Shown here: one piece after another, positions 27,989 through 37,774 of the stretch
Layout: each line of letters starts with the position of its first letter
Numbering within the stretch: position 1 is the first letter of the stretch
Assembly (NCBI GenBank): GCA_902580275.1
Contig: CACHJZ010000004.1
Coordinates: 62,001-126,000, forward strand
Source of the DNA: an uncultured Pelagibacteraceae bacterium
GTDB lineage: Bacteria > Pseudomonadota > Alphaproteobacteria > Pelagibacterales > Pelagibacteraceae
Direction of reading: 5' to 3'
Length of the DNA stretch: 64,000 nucleotides
Program-made: the position numbers and the translations under genes
The notes under the pieces: model-generated
Told to the model about the DNA's origin: nothing
The model's input: the letters and a program-made list of their open reading frames with translations, nothing else
Databases searched by the model: none

Positions 27989-28889
27989 AAACTTTTTCAT
28001 ACCAAATTATCGTCTTAATAAGACCTTTCCTCAATGAAACCTTTTGTTTCCATCCTAAGTTTTTAATTTTACTATCATTAAGTTTTTGTTGTTTGGGCTT
28101 ATAATTAATTTGTTTTATTGCTCTTTGTTTTAATTCATTTTTTTTCATTAGACGCAATATCAAATTTACTAAATCTAAAACTGATATATTGTATTTTGAG
28201 CTGACGTTATATACTAAGTGTTTTTCTCCCACTTTATTTAAATTTTTTTTCATTATTAAAAAATATGCTTTTACAACATCATCAATATAAATATACCCTG
28301 TAACCAACTTACCTGAAGATTGTAGTTTAATCTGTTTTTTTTTAAGAGACGATAAGATTGTGTAGGGAATTATCCTATTTACATTAAGATCACCTGGTCC
28401 ATATAAATTTACACATTTCACAACTATTGTTTTTAAATTATATATTTTCGAATATGAGGCACATAAGAAGTCTGAACAAAATTTAGATAAAAAATATGGA
28501 TTATAGAGATTGTAATTTTTATTTTGCGGTGTTGAGCTGTAAATAAATAAAATGTCATTATTTATTTTTCTAATACATTCTAAAAGATTAAGGGTTCCAA
28601 TTACATTGTTTTTATATGTTTTATATGGATTATTTAGACTCTTTGAAACTTGCGTTGAACCCCCTAGATGAAAAACAACATTTATTTTTTTATTTTTTAA
28701 AATATTTTTAACAAGTTGTTTATTCTGAAAATTACCATTAATAAAATATACATTTTTACTTATTAAAAGCCCTTTTCTTTGGTATTTAGACTTATCAAGC
28801 ACAAATATTTTAAATTTTTTTTTATCTAAAAAATTTGTTAAATGTTTTCCAAGCAATCCTAGTCCACCAGTAACTAGCACATTTTTCAT
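27978..28889 (-). CDS. NAD-dependent nucleotide-sugar epimerase/dehydratase (SDR)
   Basis: 303 residues, extended SDR family. NAD-binding GGLGLLGKHL at residues 8-17 (GxxGxxG), and a YNPYFLSK segment supplying the catalytic Tyr-x3-Lys. Sugar-nucleotide epimerases or reductases of this size commonly finish deoxysugar pathways. Next to the cytidylyltransferase gene upstream and in the same block as CDP-glucose dehydratase, so a CDP-sugar substrate is the best guess. Very rich in Lys and Asn. Confidence 0.8.
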   Translation of the reverse strand: MKNVLVTGGLGLLGKHLTNFLDKKKFKIFVLDKSKYQRKGLLISKNVYFINGNFQNKQLVKNILKNKKINVVFHLGGSTQVSKSLNNPYKTYKNNVIGTLNLLECIRKINNDILFIYSSTPQNKNYNLYNPYFLSKFCSDFLCASYSKIYNLKTIVVKCVNLYGPGDLNVNRIIPYTILSSLKKKQIKLQSSGKLVTGYIYIDDVVKAYFLIMKKNLNKVGEKHLVYNVSSKYNISVLDLVNLILRLMKKNELKQRAIKQINYKPKQQKLNDSKIKNLGWKQKVSLRKGLIKTIIWYEKVFKF

Positions 28890-28891
28890 AA

Positions 28892-29656
28892 TTAATTTTT
28901 TTTAAGTCTTTTCTCAGCATTAATTAGCTCTTTTTTATCATTAATACTGTAAAAATATCCTTTATGCTCATAACTTTGTAAAAGTTTTTTTTTTATCAGA
29001 ATTGGAATAAAGTCATTTTCAAGTTCGAACCTTTTTCTTTTAAATTTCTTAATTAAGCTTGAGTTCATTAAGTAGTAACCCATATTAATGGGATCTGTTA
29101 ATTTTGGTTTTTCAATAAATTTTTTTACGTTTTTTTTCTTATCAAGAAGGACATGCCCGTACTGAGATTTTTTCTTACATACCGTAATTATAGCCTTTTT
29201 TTTTTTGAACATATTAAACCTATGAAATAGTTTATTTAAATTTATATTTGCCAAATCATCTCCATAAACCACTAATAAATCTTTACCTATTATATATCTC
29301 AATGACTTTGAGACTCTTGTCAGTTTATTTGTTTTTCTTCCCGCATCAAAAAAGGATATATTTATTTTATTATTTTTTAAATCCTCAATATTAAATTTAT
29401 TTCTAAGTATATTTAATCCATATCTTTTAACATTTTTTTTCGATTTTAAAAATTTTACAAAAAAATTTTTTTTATATCCTAGAGGTAAAATAAAATGATT
29501 TAGCCCATATCTTTTTATATTTTTAATAATATGAATTAAAATTTCGTTTTTATTAAGCTTAGATAGCTGCTTTGGTGGTTGATTTAAGGATGAAAAACGC
29601 GAACCTGTGCCACCTACTAAAAGTACTACTGATGTTAAATTCATATTCGTTAGCAT
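28892..29656 (-). CDS. rfbF: glucose-1-phosphate cytidylyltransferase-like nucleotidyltransferase
   Basis: 254 residues. The nucleotidyltransferase motif is VVLLVGGTGSRF with a Pro-Lys-Gln pair (PPKQL), and the metal-site segment VVYGDDLANINL near residue 130. The order FILPLGYKKNF then FDAGRKTNKLTRV parallels RfbF, which makes CDP-glucose. A CDP-glucose 4,6-dehydratase gene 1.2 kb away supports this. The first motif is less typical than in textbook RfbF, so another sugar-1-phosphate is possible. A second ATG at 29644 could be the start. Confidence 0.7.
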   Translation of the reverse strand: MLTNMNLTSVVLLVGGTGSRFSSLNQPPKQLSKLNKNEILIHIIKNIKRYGLNHFILPLGYKKNFFVKFLKSKKNVKRYGLNILRNKFNIEDLKNNKINISFFDAGRKTNKLTRVSKSLRYIIGKDLLVVYGDDLANINLNKLFHRFNMFKKKKAIITVCKKKSQYGHVLLDKKKNVKKFIEKPKLTDPINMGYYLMNSSLIKKFKRKRFELENDFIPILIKKKLLQSYEHKGYFYSINDKKELINAEKRLKKN

Positions 29657-29740
29657 AAATTATTGAGTTAACACATATTTAGATCAAGTAAAATAAGATA
29701 AATTAATTTAATTCCCAAAAAATTACTGTATTAATAAATT

Positions 29741-30772
29741 ATGAGTAAAAATTTAGCAATAACTGTACTCACTTGGAACGACTGGAAAAATACAGTAAAT
29801 TGTCTCGAAAGTATTTTTCAAAATAAGTATGATAATTTTGATGTCATTCTGGTAAATAATAATTCAGATAAGGAACATATTGATAAAATTTATGAATGGT
29901 CCAATAATAATATCATTGTCCAAGATGATGAGATTATATTCAATTCAAAAAAAAATATAAGCATTGTAAAGGTTGATAGAGATTTAGTTATAGATAAAAA
30001 AGGAAAAAGAAATATTTATTTAATTGATAGCAAAACAAGAAAAGATGAGAGATGGGCTGTCAATTTAGGATGCACTGCTGGTATAAATTTAGGATATAGA
30101 TTTTCATTAGAACAAAACTACGATTACATAGCAAGAATAGATTGTGATTTAATTATAACAGATAGTTTTATCGAAAATATAATACAATTAATGGAAAACA
30201 ATAAAGATGTTGTTGCTGCGTCACCAAAAATAATTCATGGCGGTTTGAGACACACAATTTGGTGGTGTGGATTTAAAATGCATTGGTCTTTTCTAAAATT
30301 TCACAAGTTAATGAATTTAAAAAAAAAAAGAATAATTGATAACGCATCTTATAAAGGCATTATAGAAACAGATTCAATATGTGGGTGTTGTTCAATATAT
30401 AGATCAGGTGCACTTAAACTATCAGGATTAGGCGACGAAGAATTTTTTTTTGGACCAGAAGATATGGATTTATCATTTCGCTTAAAAAAGTTAGGTAAAT
30501 TAATTGTTATTCTAGATTTAAAATCTATACATAACATTGTATCTAGCGCAAAAGTGTCTGGTTGGCTTTCAAGAAGTTACTACGAAGCCAAGGGCTTTCT
30601 TACACTAATTAAAAAGACTGGCAATTATATGGACAAAATAATTGGATATTCATATTTTTTGTTGAGAATACCATATTTTTTAATTTTATTATTTTTAAAG
30701 AAAAGAGACAGAGACAGGGTTTATGGGTATTGTTTGGGATGTTATGATTTTTTTTTTAAGAAAAATAAGTAA
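29741..30772 (+). CDS. GT2 family glycosyltransferase
   Basis: 343 residues. N-terminal GT-A fold (LAITVLTWNDWKNTVNCLES), VNNNS near residue 45, the DxD-type IARIDCDLIITD near 130 and the late EEFFFGPEDMDLSFRLKK acidic segment, as in rhamnosyl-type GT2 enzymes. One hydrophobic segment near residue 305 may bring it to the membrane. Likely adds a sugar to the surface glycan made in this block. First of three plus-strand genes. Confidence 0.87.
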   Translation: MSKNLAITVLTWNDWKNTVNCLESIFQNKYDNFDVILVNNNSDKEHIDKIYEWSNNNIIVQDDEIIFNSKKNISIVKVDRDLVIDKKGKRNIYLIDSKTRKDERWAVNLGCTAGINLGYRFSLEQNYDYIARIDCDLIITDSFIENIIQLMENNKDVVAASPKIIHGGLRHTIWWCGFKMHWSFLKFHKLMNLKKKRIIDNASYKGIIETDSICGCCSIYRSGALKLSGLGDEEFFFGPEDMDLSFRLKKLGKLIVILDLKSIHNIVSSAKVSGWLSRSYYEAKGFLTLIKKTGNYMDKIIGYSYFLLRIPYFLILLFLKKRDRDRVYGYCLGCYDFFFKKNK

Positions 30773-30831
30773 TTGCTTAAATATAAAAAGCTAATTAAAA
30801 AATTAATACTATAATACATTTTATAAATTAA

Positions 30832-31899
30832 ATGAGCCACTTCAAATTACAAACATATAAGAAGACAAAAGTATTAGTAACTGGTTCAACTGGATTCAAA
30901 GGTGCATGGCTTTGCTTTTGGCTTCATTTACTGGGGGCTAAAGTAATAGGTGTTGCATTGAAACCGGAGAAAGGTTCAATTATATTTAGAGAATTTTCAC
31001 TTGGAAAAAAAATAAAACAATACATTTTAGATATTAGGAATTTTAGGAATTTAAATCACGTAGTCAAAAAGGAAAAACCGGATATAATTTTTCATTTAGC
31101 TGCGCAATCTGTAGTATCTGAAAGTTTTATAAATCCTTTAGAAACAATTTCAACTAATGTATTAGGAAGTACAAATATTCTAGAGGCCGTAAAGACAAAT
31201 CGTATAAAACACTTAGTATATATAACTTCCGATAAATGTTACTTAAATGACTCAAGAAAAGGAAGTTATCTTGAAAACGATATTTTAGGTGGTAAAGATT
31301 TATACTCCGCATCTAAAGCATGCGCGGAACTTACTTTTAAAGCTTATTATCAAAGTTTTTTTTCAAAAAATAAAAAAATTAGTTTAGCTACTACAAGAGC
31401 TGGAAATGTAATAGGTGGTGGGGATATGAAAAAAGATAGAATAGTGCCAGATGTTATAAAATCTTTAAAACATAAAACTCCTTTAATAATAAGAAATCCT
31501 TACGCAACAAGACCATGGCAGCATGTTTTAGAACCAGTCTCTGGTTATTTAAAGTTAGGTGAGCTTATAATCAATCAAAAAATTCCAAATACAATTATTC
31601 CAAATTGGAATTTTGGCCCAGATATTCAAAATAATAAAACTGTTCTACAAGTGGTAAAAAATATTATCTTAAGTTGGGGTATAAAAAAGCAAATTATTAT
31701 TTCTAAAACAAAAAAATTTAAGGAAGATAAGTTATTAATGATAAGTAATAAAAAAGCAAAAAAAGAGTTAAACTGGTCTCCATCATTAAACTTTCAAGAA
31801 ACAATAGGTCTAACTGTCGAATGGTATAAATCCTATTTAATGAGAAATAATCTTGAAAAACTTACTAGAAAACAAATAGAATTTTTTTACGACAAATAA
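30832..31899 (+). CDS. rfbG: CDP-glucose 4,6-dehydratase-like
   Basis: 355 residues, extended SDR. NAD-binding TGSTGFKGAWLCFWL at residues 17-31, HLAAQSVV, and YSASKACAE with the catalytic Tyr-x3-Lys. TGFKGAWL..WL and the PWQHVLEP segment are characteristic of RfbG. Converts CDP-glucose to CDP-4-keto-6-deoxyglucose, the branch point to dideoxy and branched sugars. Fits with the cytidylyltransferase before it and the methyltransferase after it. Confidence 0.88.
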   Translation: MSHFKLQTYKKTKVLVTGSTGFKGAWLCFWLHLLGAKVIGVALKPEKGSIIFREFSLGKKIKQYILDIRNFRNLNHVVKKEKPDIIFHLAAQSVVSESFINPLETISTNVLGSTNILEAVKTNRIKHLVYITSDKCYLNDSRKGSYLENDILGGKDLYSASKACAELTFKAYYQSFFSKNKKISLATTRAGNVIGGGDMKKDRIVPDVIKSLKHKTPLIIRNPYATRPWQHVLEPVSGYLKLGELIINQKIPNTIIPNWNFGPDIQNNKTVLQVVKNIILSWGIKKQIIISKTKKFKEDKLLMISNKKAKKELNWSPSLNFQETIGLTVEWYKSYLMRNNLEKLTRKQIEFFYDK

Positions 31900-31910
31900 A
31901 TTTTTAGTTT

Positions 31911-33134
31911 ATGAAAAAAAAATGTAGAATTTGTAGTGGTAAAATAATCTCAATTTTGAATTTCAAAAAGGTCGCTTTATCAGGAAGTTTTTTAAAAAGA
32001 GAGAATATAACAAAAGAAAAAAAATATAAATTATCTGCAGGTGTTTGTGAAAAATGTAAACATTTTCAAATAGAAAATTTAGTTAACCCAAAAAAATTGT
32101 TTAGCCATTATATTTGGGAAACTGGTGTTTCAAAAAAAAATATTGAGCTAATAATTGATTTGCTCAAAAATTTAAAATTAAGATACAAATTAAATAACAA
32201 AAGCAAAGTTTTTGAAATTGCAAGTAATGATGGTGTTTTACTTAAAGAAGCTAAAAAAAAATATAATTGTAATGTACTCGGAATAGACCCAGCAAAAAAT
32301 TTATTAAAAATTGCAAAGAAAAATAATATTAATACTTTGATCGACTTTTTTTCCTTTAAATGCTCTAAAAAAATAATTAAAGAATTCGGAAAATTTGATT
32401 TTTGTATAGCTAGAAATGTTATTGCTCATACCCCAAATCCAAATGATATATTCAAAGGTGCTGAAAATTTATTAAGCAGCAAAGGTATTTTTATTGTTGA
32501 AGTCCCACATTTAGAAAATATTTTTAGAGACAACCAATACGATAATATTTTTCATGAACATGTTGGGTTTCATTCGGTCCAATCTATAAAAGATCTTTGT
32601 TCAAAAAATAGTTTAAGATTAATTAATGTAGAAAAAGTAGACTCTCAAGGTGGATCCATAAGATGCTTTATTACAAAAAAAAATCGTAAAATGAAAATAA
32701 ACAAAAATTTGGATCTCATGATAATTCAAGAAAAGAAAATTGGACTATTCAAACTAAAAACTTGGTTTGAATTTTCTAAAAGAGTTGAAAAACATAAAAC
32801 GTTTTTAAATGAATACTTAAAAAAATTAAAAAAAAATAACAATAAAATATCAGCATATGGAGCTTCTGGTAAAGGACAAGCACTTCTTCAAATTTGCGAT
32901 ATTGGAAAATATTTAGATAAAATTTACGATAAAAGTAAACTTAAACAAGGTTTGTACACGCCTGGAAGCCATATTAAAATAGTTGATCCTCAAAAAATTA
33001 GTATAAAAAATACAGATTATTTATTACTTTTGTCATGGAATCTAGCAAAAGAAATTGCAAATCAAGAGTCTGTATTTATAAAGAAAGGTGGAAAACTTGT
33101 AGTTCCTTTTCCTATGCCACATGTTTTTAAGTAA
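31911..33134 (+). CDS. NDP-sugar C-methyltransferase-like
   Basis: 407 residues with the three-part layout of sugar C-methyltransferases: an N-terminal zinc-finger-like CRIC..CEKC region, a central SAM fold (FEIASNDGVLLKEA) with the HEHVGFHS motif, and a C-terminal domain with YGASGKGQALLQ. TylCIII-type enzymes add a methyl to carbon 3 of a 4-keto sugar. With the CDP-glucose dehydratase 11 bases upstream this suggests a branched CDP-hexose for the surface glycan. No aminotransferase or 3-dehydrase was found here. Confidence 0.82.
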   Translation: MKKKCRICSGKIISILNFKKVALSGSFLKRENITKEKKYKLSAGVCEKCKHFQIENLVNPKKLFSHYIWETGVSKKNIELIIDLLKNLKLRYKLNNKSKVFEIASNDGVLLKEAKKKYNCNVLGIDPAKNLLKIAKKNNINTLIDFFSFKCSKKIIKEFGKFDFCIARNVIAHTPNPNDIFKGAENLLSSKGIFIVEVPHLENIFRDNQYDNIFHEHVGFHSVQSIKDLCSKNSLRLINVEKVDSQGGSIRCFITKKNRKMKINKNLDLMIIQEKKIGLFKLKTWFEFSKRVEKHKTFLNEYLKKLKKNNNKISAYGASGKGQALLQICDIGKYLDKIYDKSKLKQGLYTPGSHIKIVDPQKISIKNTDYLLLLSWNLAKEIANQESVFIKKGGKLVVPFPMPHVFK

Positions 33135-33149
33135 AAAAAATTATTAATC

Positions 33150-33235
33150 TGGTGCGGTCAGAGAGATTTGAACTCTCATGAGCAAAGCTCACACGGCCCT
33201 CAACCGTGCCTGTCTACCAATTTCAGCATGACCGC
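33150..33235 (-). tRNA. tRNA-Leu (GAG)
   Basis: 86 nt with encoded CCA. Acceptor GCGGTCA/TGACCGC, D-stem CTG/CAG, anticodon stem CACGG/CCGTG with loop TTGAGGG giving anticodon GAG (reads CUC and CUU), long class II variable arm TGAGC-TTT-GCTCA, and T-stem GAGAG/CTCTC with loop TTCAAAT. Its 3' end faces the surface-sugar block, 15 bases from the methyltransferase stop. Confidence 0.97.
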
Positions 33236-33292
33236 ATTTATGCGGCAGAATAAGTGAATGACAATTATCTTTCAAGTTGATAGATTTGATAA

Positions 33293-34282
33293 ATGGAATT
33301 TAACTCGGTAATAAAAAAAGCAACTGATCCAATTTATAGGAAAATTTCAAAAACCATACCTGAAATTGAATGGGCTATTCATGCTCCGTATATCTACAAA
33401 ATCAATAAACTTAAAAAAGAAAAAAACGCAGTAATCCTTGCGCATAATTACCAAACTCCGGAAATTTATCATGGTATATCAGATTTTTCAGCTGACTCGC
33501 TTGCTTTAGCCGTAGAGGCAGCAAAAACAAAAGCCGATATTATAATAATGTGTGGAGTGCATTTTATGGCTGAGACTGCGAAGCTGATGAGTCCTGAGAA
33601 AAAAGTTTTCTTACCTGATATGAGAGCAGGTTGTTCTTTATCTTCATCCATTACCGGTGAAGACGTGAGAAATCTTAAAAAAAAATATCCAGGTGTACCC
33701 GTAGTTTCGTATGTAAATACATCTGCGGATGTTAAAGCAGAAACAGATGTGTGTTGTACATCTGCAAATGCAGTTAAAATTGTAAATTCATTAAACGTTA
33801 AAAAAGTAATCTTTCTTCCAGATGATTATCTTGCAAAATATGTTGCATCGCAAACTGACGTTGAAATAATTTCATGGAAAGGTACTTGTCAAGTTCACGA
33901 ACAATTTAATGATGAAGAAATTAATGAAATTAGAAAAAATAATCCAGGAATAAAAATTATTGCTCATCCTGAATGTCCTCCAGATGTAATTAGCGCAAGT
34001 GATTTTGCAGGTTCAACTAGTGGAATGATCAAGTACGTAAAAGATAATCAGCCAGAAAAAGTAATGATGGTTACTGAATGCTCAATGAGCGATAATGTTC
34101 AAATTGATAATCCAAATGTTAAATTTATAAGACCGTGTAACTTATGCCCACATATGAAGAGAATTACTTTACCAAAAATTTTAGATTGTCTTGAAAATGA
34201 GACAAACGAAATTGTTATGAGTAAAGAAACAATAGAAAAAGCTAGAAAATCAGTAGAGAGAATGGCAGAGATAGGCAGATAA
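33293..34282 (+). CDS. nadA: quinolinate synthase
   Basis: Condenses iminoaspartate with dihydroxyacetone phosphate to make quinolinate for NAD synthesis. 329 residues. Three cysteines for the [4Fe-4S] cluster are seen at MCGVHFMAE, VHEQ..HPECPPDV region and RPCNLCPHMK. ILAHNYQTPEI is the N-terminal substrate motif. nadC follows five bases after the stop. Confidence 0.95.
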   Translation: MEFNSVIKKATDPIYRKISKTIPEIEWAIHAPYIYKINKLKKEKNAVILAHNYQTPEIYHGISDFSADSLALAVEAAKTKADIIIMCGVHFMAETAKLMSPEKKVFLPDMRAGCSLSSSITGEDVRNLKKKYPGVPVVSYVNTSADVKAETDVCCTSANAVKIVNSLNVKKVIFLPDDYLAKYVASQTDVEIISWKGTCQVHEQFNDEEINEIRKNNPGIKIIAHPECPPDVISASDFAGSTSGMIKYVKDNQPEKVMMVTECSMSDNVQIDNPNVKFIRPCNLCPHMKRITLPKILDCLENETNEIVMSKETIEKARKSVERMAEIGR

Positions 34283-34287
34283 ATTCT

Positions 34288-35115
34288 GTGTCTAAAATAA
34301 AATTATCAAAAAAATATATTTATAAAATTTGTAAAGAGGCTCTTAAAGAAGATCTCTATCCCTCTGGAGACATAACTTCAAAACTTTTAAATAACACAAA
34401 TAAAATAAAAGCAAAAATTGTATCAAATTCTAGCGGTATAATTGGTGGCTTGTATTTAGCAAAACAAACATTCAAAATAGTTGATAAAAAAATATTATTT
34501 AAAATTAAAAAAAAAGAAGGATCAAAAATTAAAAATAGACAGATAATTGCAGAAATTGTAGGAAATGTTAGAAATATTTTAACTGGCGAGAGAGTTGCTC
34601 TAAATTTTTTATCTCATGTTTCAGGTATAGCAACTCAAACAAATAAATTTGTCGATAAAGTTAAGAAAAATACAAAAATTTGTTGCACAAGAAAAACCAT
34701 TCCAGGTTTAAGGGCCATTCAAAAATATGCAGTTAACTTGGGTGGGGGATATAACCATCGTTTTAATTTAAGTGACGAATTCTTAATTAAAGATAATCAC
34801 ATTGCCAATACAAACATAAGAGAATTAATTATTAAAGCAAAAAAAAATAGAAAAAAAATTACCGTTGAAATAGATAATTTAAATCAATTAAAAAAAATAT
34901 TAGATTTAAAATTTGATACTGTTTTATTTGACAATATGAACGTCAAAAATCTAAAAAAAGGTGTTAGACTAGTTAAGAATAAATATGAAACTGAGGCGTC
35001 TGGTAATGTTAATTTAAAAAATATAAGAAAAATAGCATCAACTGGTATAAATAGAATTTCTATTGGACGCCTAACACATAGTGTTTCCGCAATTGATTTA
35101 AAATTAGAAATTTAA
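34288..35115 (+). CDS. nadC: nicotinate-nucleotide diphosphorylase (carboxylating)
   Basis: Quinolinate phosphoribosyltransferase, 275 residues. EDLYPSGDITS at the N-terminus, then GERVALNFLSHVSGIAT, the CTRKTIPGLR motif and ASGNVNLKNI. GTG start, five bases after nadA, so the genes are co-transcribed. No nadB (aspartate oxidase) is nearby; iminoaspartate must come from a gene outside the window. The stop adjoins the convergent ppdK gene. Confidence 0.94.
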   Translation: MSKIKLSKKYIYKICKEALKEDLYPSGDITSKLLNNTNKIKAKIVSNSSGIIGGLYLAKQTFKIVDKKILFKIKKKEGSKIKNRQIIAEIVGNVRNILTGERVALNFLSHVSGIATQTNKFVDKVKKNTKICCTRKTIPGLRAIQKYAVNLGGGYNHRFNLSDEFLIKDNHIANTNIRELIIKAKKNRKKITVEIDNLNQLKKILDLKFDTVLFDNMNVKNLKKGVRLVKNKYETEASGNVNLKNIRKIASTGINRISIGRLTHSVSAIDLKLEI

Positions 35116-35116
35116 A

Positions 35117-37774
35117 TTATTTTTTTAATTGCGCTTGTGCAGCTGCAAGCCTTGCTACAGGAACTCTGTAAGGTGAGCAAGAAACATAATTTAGACCAGT
35201 GCTTGAGCAAAAATTTATACTTTTTGGATCTCCTCCATGTTCTCCACAAATTCCTAATTTAAGTTTTTTATTTTGCTTTCTTCCTTTTTGAGTAGCAATT
35301 TCAATTAAATCTCCCACACCTTCATCTATTGATATAAATGGATCAATATCAAATATTTTATTTTCAATATAATCATTTAAAAATTTACCACTATCATCCC
35401 TGCTAATACCAAATGTAGTTTGTGTTAGATCGTTCGTTCCAAAACTAAAAAAGTCAGCATGTTTAGCTAAATCTTTAGCTTTTATCGCGGCTCTCGGTAA
35501 TTCGATCATTGTACCAACTAAGTAATCTATTTTTGTTTTATTTTCTGCTTTTACTTGATCTGCAACTCTATCAACCAAACTTTTCATTATTTCTATTTCA
35601 GCTTCGGTTGAAACTAAAGGAATCATAATTTCTGGAATAATTGATTTAATTTTTTTATTCTTACATTCAATTAGGGCTTCAAAAATTGCCCTGCATTGCA
35701 TTTCATAAATCTCAGGAAAAGAAATAGCCAATCTACATCCTCTGTGTCCCAACATTGGATTATGTTCATGCAACTCACTTATTCGTGACTCAATCTCTGT
35801 AACAGTTAATCCAAGTGCATCAGAAACATCTTTTATTTCTTTTTCATTTTTTGGTAAAAACTCATGTAGTGGAGGGTCCAGAAGTCTAACTGTAACTGGT
35901 AAACCATTCATTATTTTAAATATTTCTATAAAATCTTTCTTTTGATGAGGAAGTAATTTTGCGAGAGCTTTACTTCTATCATTTGTTGTTTTAGATAATA
36001 TCATTTCTCTAACAGACAAAATTCTATCTTCATCAAAAAACATATGCTCTGTTCTACACAGTCCAATACCTTCTGCTCCAAAGTCTCTTGCTGTTTTAGT
36101 GTCAACTGGAGTTTCTGAATTAGTCCTTACTTTTAATTTTCTATAACTGTCAGCCCAACTCATTAATTTTGAAAAATCGCCTGATATTTCTGGTTTGACA
36201 GTTTGAACTTCTCCTAGGATTATTCTTCCACTTGAACCGTCAATTGTAATTATTTCTCCTTCTGAGACTTGGATTTGATCAGTTTTAAATAATTTACTTT
36301 CATAATCTATATTAATTTCACTTGATCCAGAAACACACGGTCTTCCCATACCTCTTGCAACAACTGCTGCATGACTGGTCATTCCACCTCTGGAAGTTAA
36401 AATACCTTTTGCTGCATGCATTCCATGTATATCTTCTGGCGAGGTTTCAACTCTGACTAAAATAGTGTTTTGCATCATGCCATTTAGTCTTTCCGCCTCT
36501 TCTGATGAGAAGACTACCTTTCCACTTACTGCCCCAGGAGATGCGGGCAGTCCTTTTGCTATTACTTTTATATTGCTTCTTTCATCTAAAGTTGGATGAA
36601 GAAGTGTATCCAAAGAATTTGGATCAATTCTTAAAATAGCTTCTTTTCTGGAAATTAATTTTTCTTTTACCATTTCGACTGCGATTTTTACAGCCGACTT
36701 AGCAGTTCTTTTTCCAGACCTAGTTTGAAGCATCCAAAGTTTATTATTTTCAACGGTAAACTCAACATCTTGCATATCTTTGTAGTACTTTTCTAAATTA
36801 GATAATATTTTTTTAAGTTGTTTAAATACTCTTGGCATAGTTTCTTCCATAGAAGGTTCTTTTGATCCAGAGTTAATTCTTGCTTTTTTTGTAATATGTT
36901 GAGGTGTTCTTGTTCCCGCAACAACATCCTCGCCTTGTGCATTAATTAAATATTCGCCATATATTTCATTTTTTCCACTTGATGGATCTCTGGTAAAAAC
37001 TACTCCTGTAGCACAATCATCACCCATATTACCAAAAACCATAGATTGAACATTCACAGCTGTACCCCAATCATCTGGAATATGATTTATTTTTCTGTAA
37101 ACTTTTGCACGATGACTTTGCCAGGATAAAAATACAGCGCATATTGCTCCATCAAGTTGTTTATAAACATCTTGCGGGAATTCTTTATTAGTCTTTTCTT
37201 TTACAACATTTTTAAAGTCACCAATTAATGCATCCCAGTCTTGCTCGTCCAGCTCAGTATCTAACAAAACTCCTTTTGTTAGTTTATAATTCTCAATTAA
37301 TTCCTCAAAATTGTAACTATCTACTCCAAGTACAACACTTGAATACATTTGAATAAATCTTCTGTAACTATCTTTTGCAAACCTTTTATTTGAAGTTTTA
37401 TTCGATAAAGCCACAACTGTTTTATCATTTAAGCCTAGATTAAGTATTGTATCCATCATTCCTGGCATTGAAACTCTCGCTCCTGATCTTACAGATACTA
37501 ATAAAGGATTTTTTAAATCTCCAAATTTTTTGTTGGTTTCTTTTTCTATTTGGGATATTTGCTTTTTAATTTCTTTTCTTATTTGCTTATTTATCTGCTT
37601 CTTATTTTTATAAAATATATCGCAAACTTTAGTAGAAATTGTAAATCCGGGAGGTACAGGCAATCCCATTCTTCCCATTTGAGATAAATTAGCACCTTTT
37701 CCACCAAGAAGGTTTTTTGGGTTTTTTATTTTTTTTGAAAACTTAGAATTAAAGTTTAAAATTAAGTCTCTCAT
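35117..37774 (-). CDS. ppdK: pyruvate, phosphate dikinase
   Basis: Interconverts pyruvate, ATP and Pi with PEP, AMP and PPi. 885 residues in the usual order: ATP-grasp domain at the N-terminus (LLGGKGANLSQM), swivelling domain with catalytic His in GGMTSHAAVVARGMGRPCVSG, and C-terminal PEP/pyruvate barrel (SFGTNDLTQTT; CGEHGGDP). Allows gluconeogenic PEP or PPi-driven glycolysis. It lies directly after glyS with which it shares one base. Confidence 0.97.
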   Translation of the reverse strand: MRDLILNFNSKFSKKIKNPKNLLGGKGANLSQMGRMGLPVPPGFTISTKVCDIFYKNKKQINKQIRKEIKKQISQIEKETNKKFGDLKNPLLVSVRSGARVSMPGMMDTILNLGLNDKTVVALSNKTSNKRFAKDSYRRFIQMYSSVVLGVDSYNFEELIENYKLTKGVLLDTELDEQDWDALIGDFKNVVKEKTNKEFPQDVYKQLDGAICAVFLSWQSHRAKVYRKINHIPDDWGTAVNVQSMVFGNMGDDCATGVVFTRDPSSGKNEIYGEYLINAQGEDVVAGTRTPQHITKKARINSGSKEPSMEETMPRVFKQLKKILSNLEKYYKDMQDVEFTVENNKLWMLQTRSGKRTAKSAVKIAVEMVKEKLISRKEAILRIDPNSLDTLLHPTLDERSNIKVIAKGLPASPGAVSGKVVFSSEEAERLNGMMQNTILVRVETSPEDIHGMHAAKGILTSRGGMTSHAAVVARGMGRPCVSGSSEINIDYESKLFKTDQIQVSEGEIITIDGSSGRIILGEVQTVKPEISGDFSKLMSWADSYRKLKVRTNSETPVDTKTARDFGAEGIGLCRTEHMFFDEDRILSVREMILSKTTNDRSKALAKLLPHQKKDFIEIFKIMNGLPVTVRLLDPPLHEFLPKNEKEIKDVSDALGLTVTEIESRISELHEHNPMLGHRGCRLAISFPEIYEMQCRAIFEALIECKNKKIKSIIPEIMIPLVSTEAEIEIMKSLVDRVADQVKAENKTKIDYLVGTMIELPRAAIKAKDLAKHADFFSFGTNDLTQTTFGISRDDSGKFLNDYIENKIFDIDPFISIDEGVGDLIEIATQKGRKQNKKLKLGICGEHGGDPKSINFCSSTGLNYVSCSPYRVPVARLAAAQAQLKK

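Noticed and set aside
27978-33235. Integrative element with att sites at tRNA-Leu
   Set aside because: No integrase, mobility gene or repeat of the tRNA 3' end was seen at the other border, so only a variable block is proposed.
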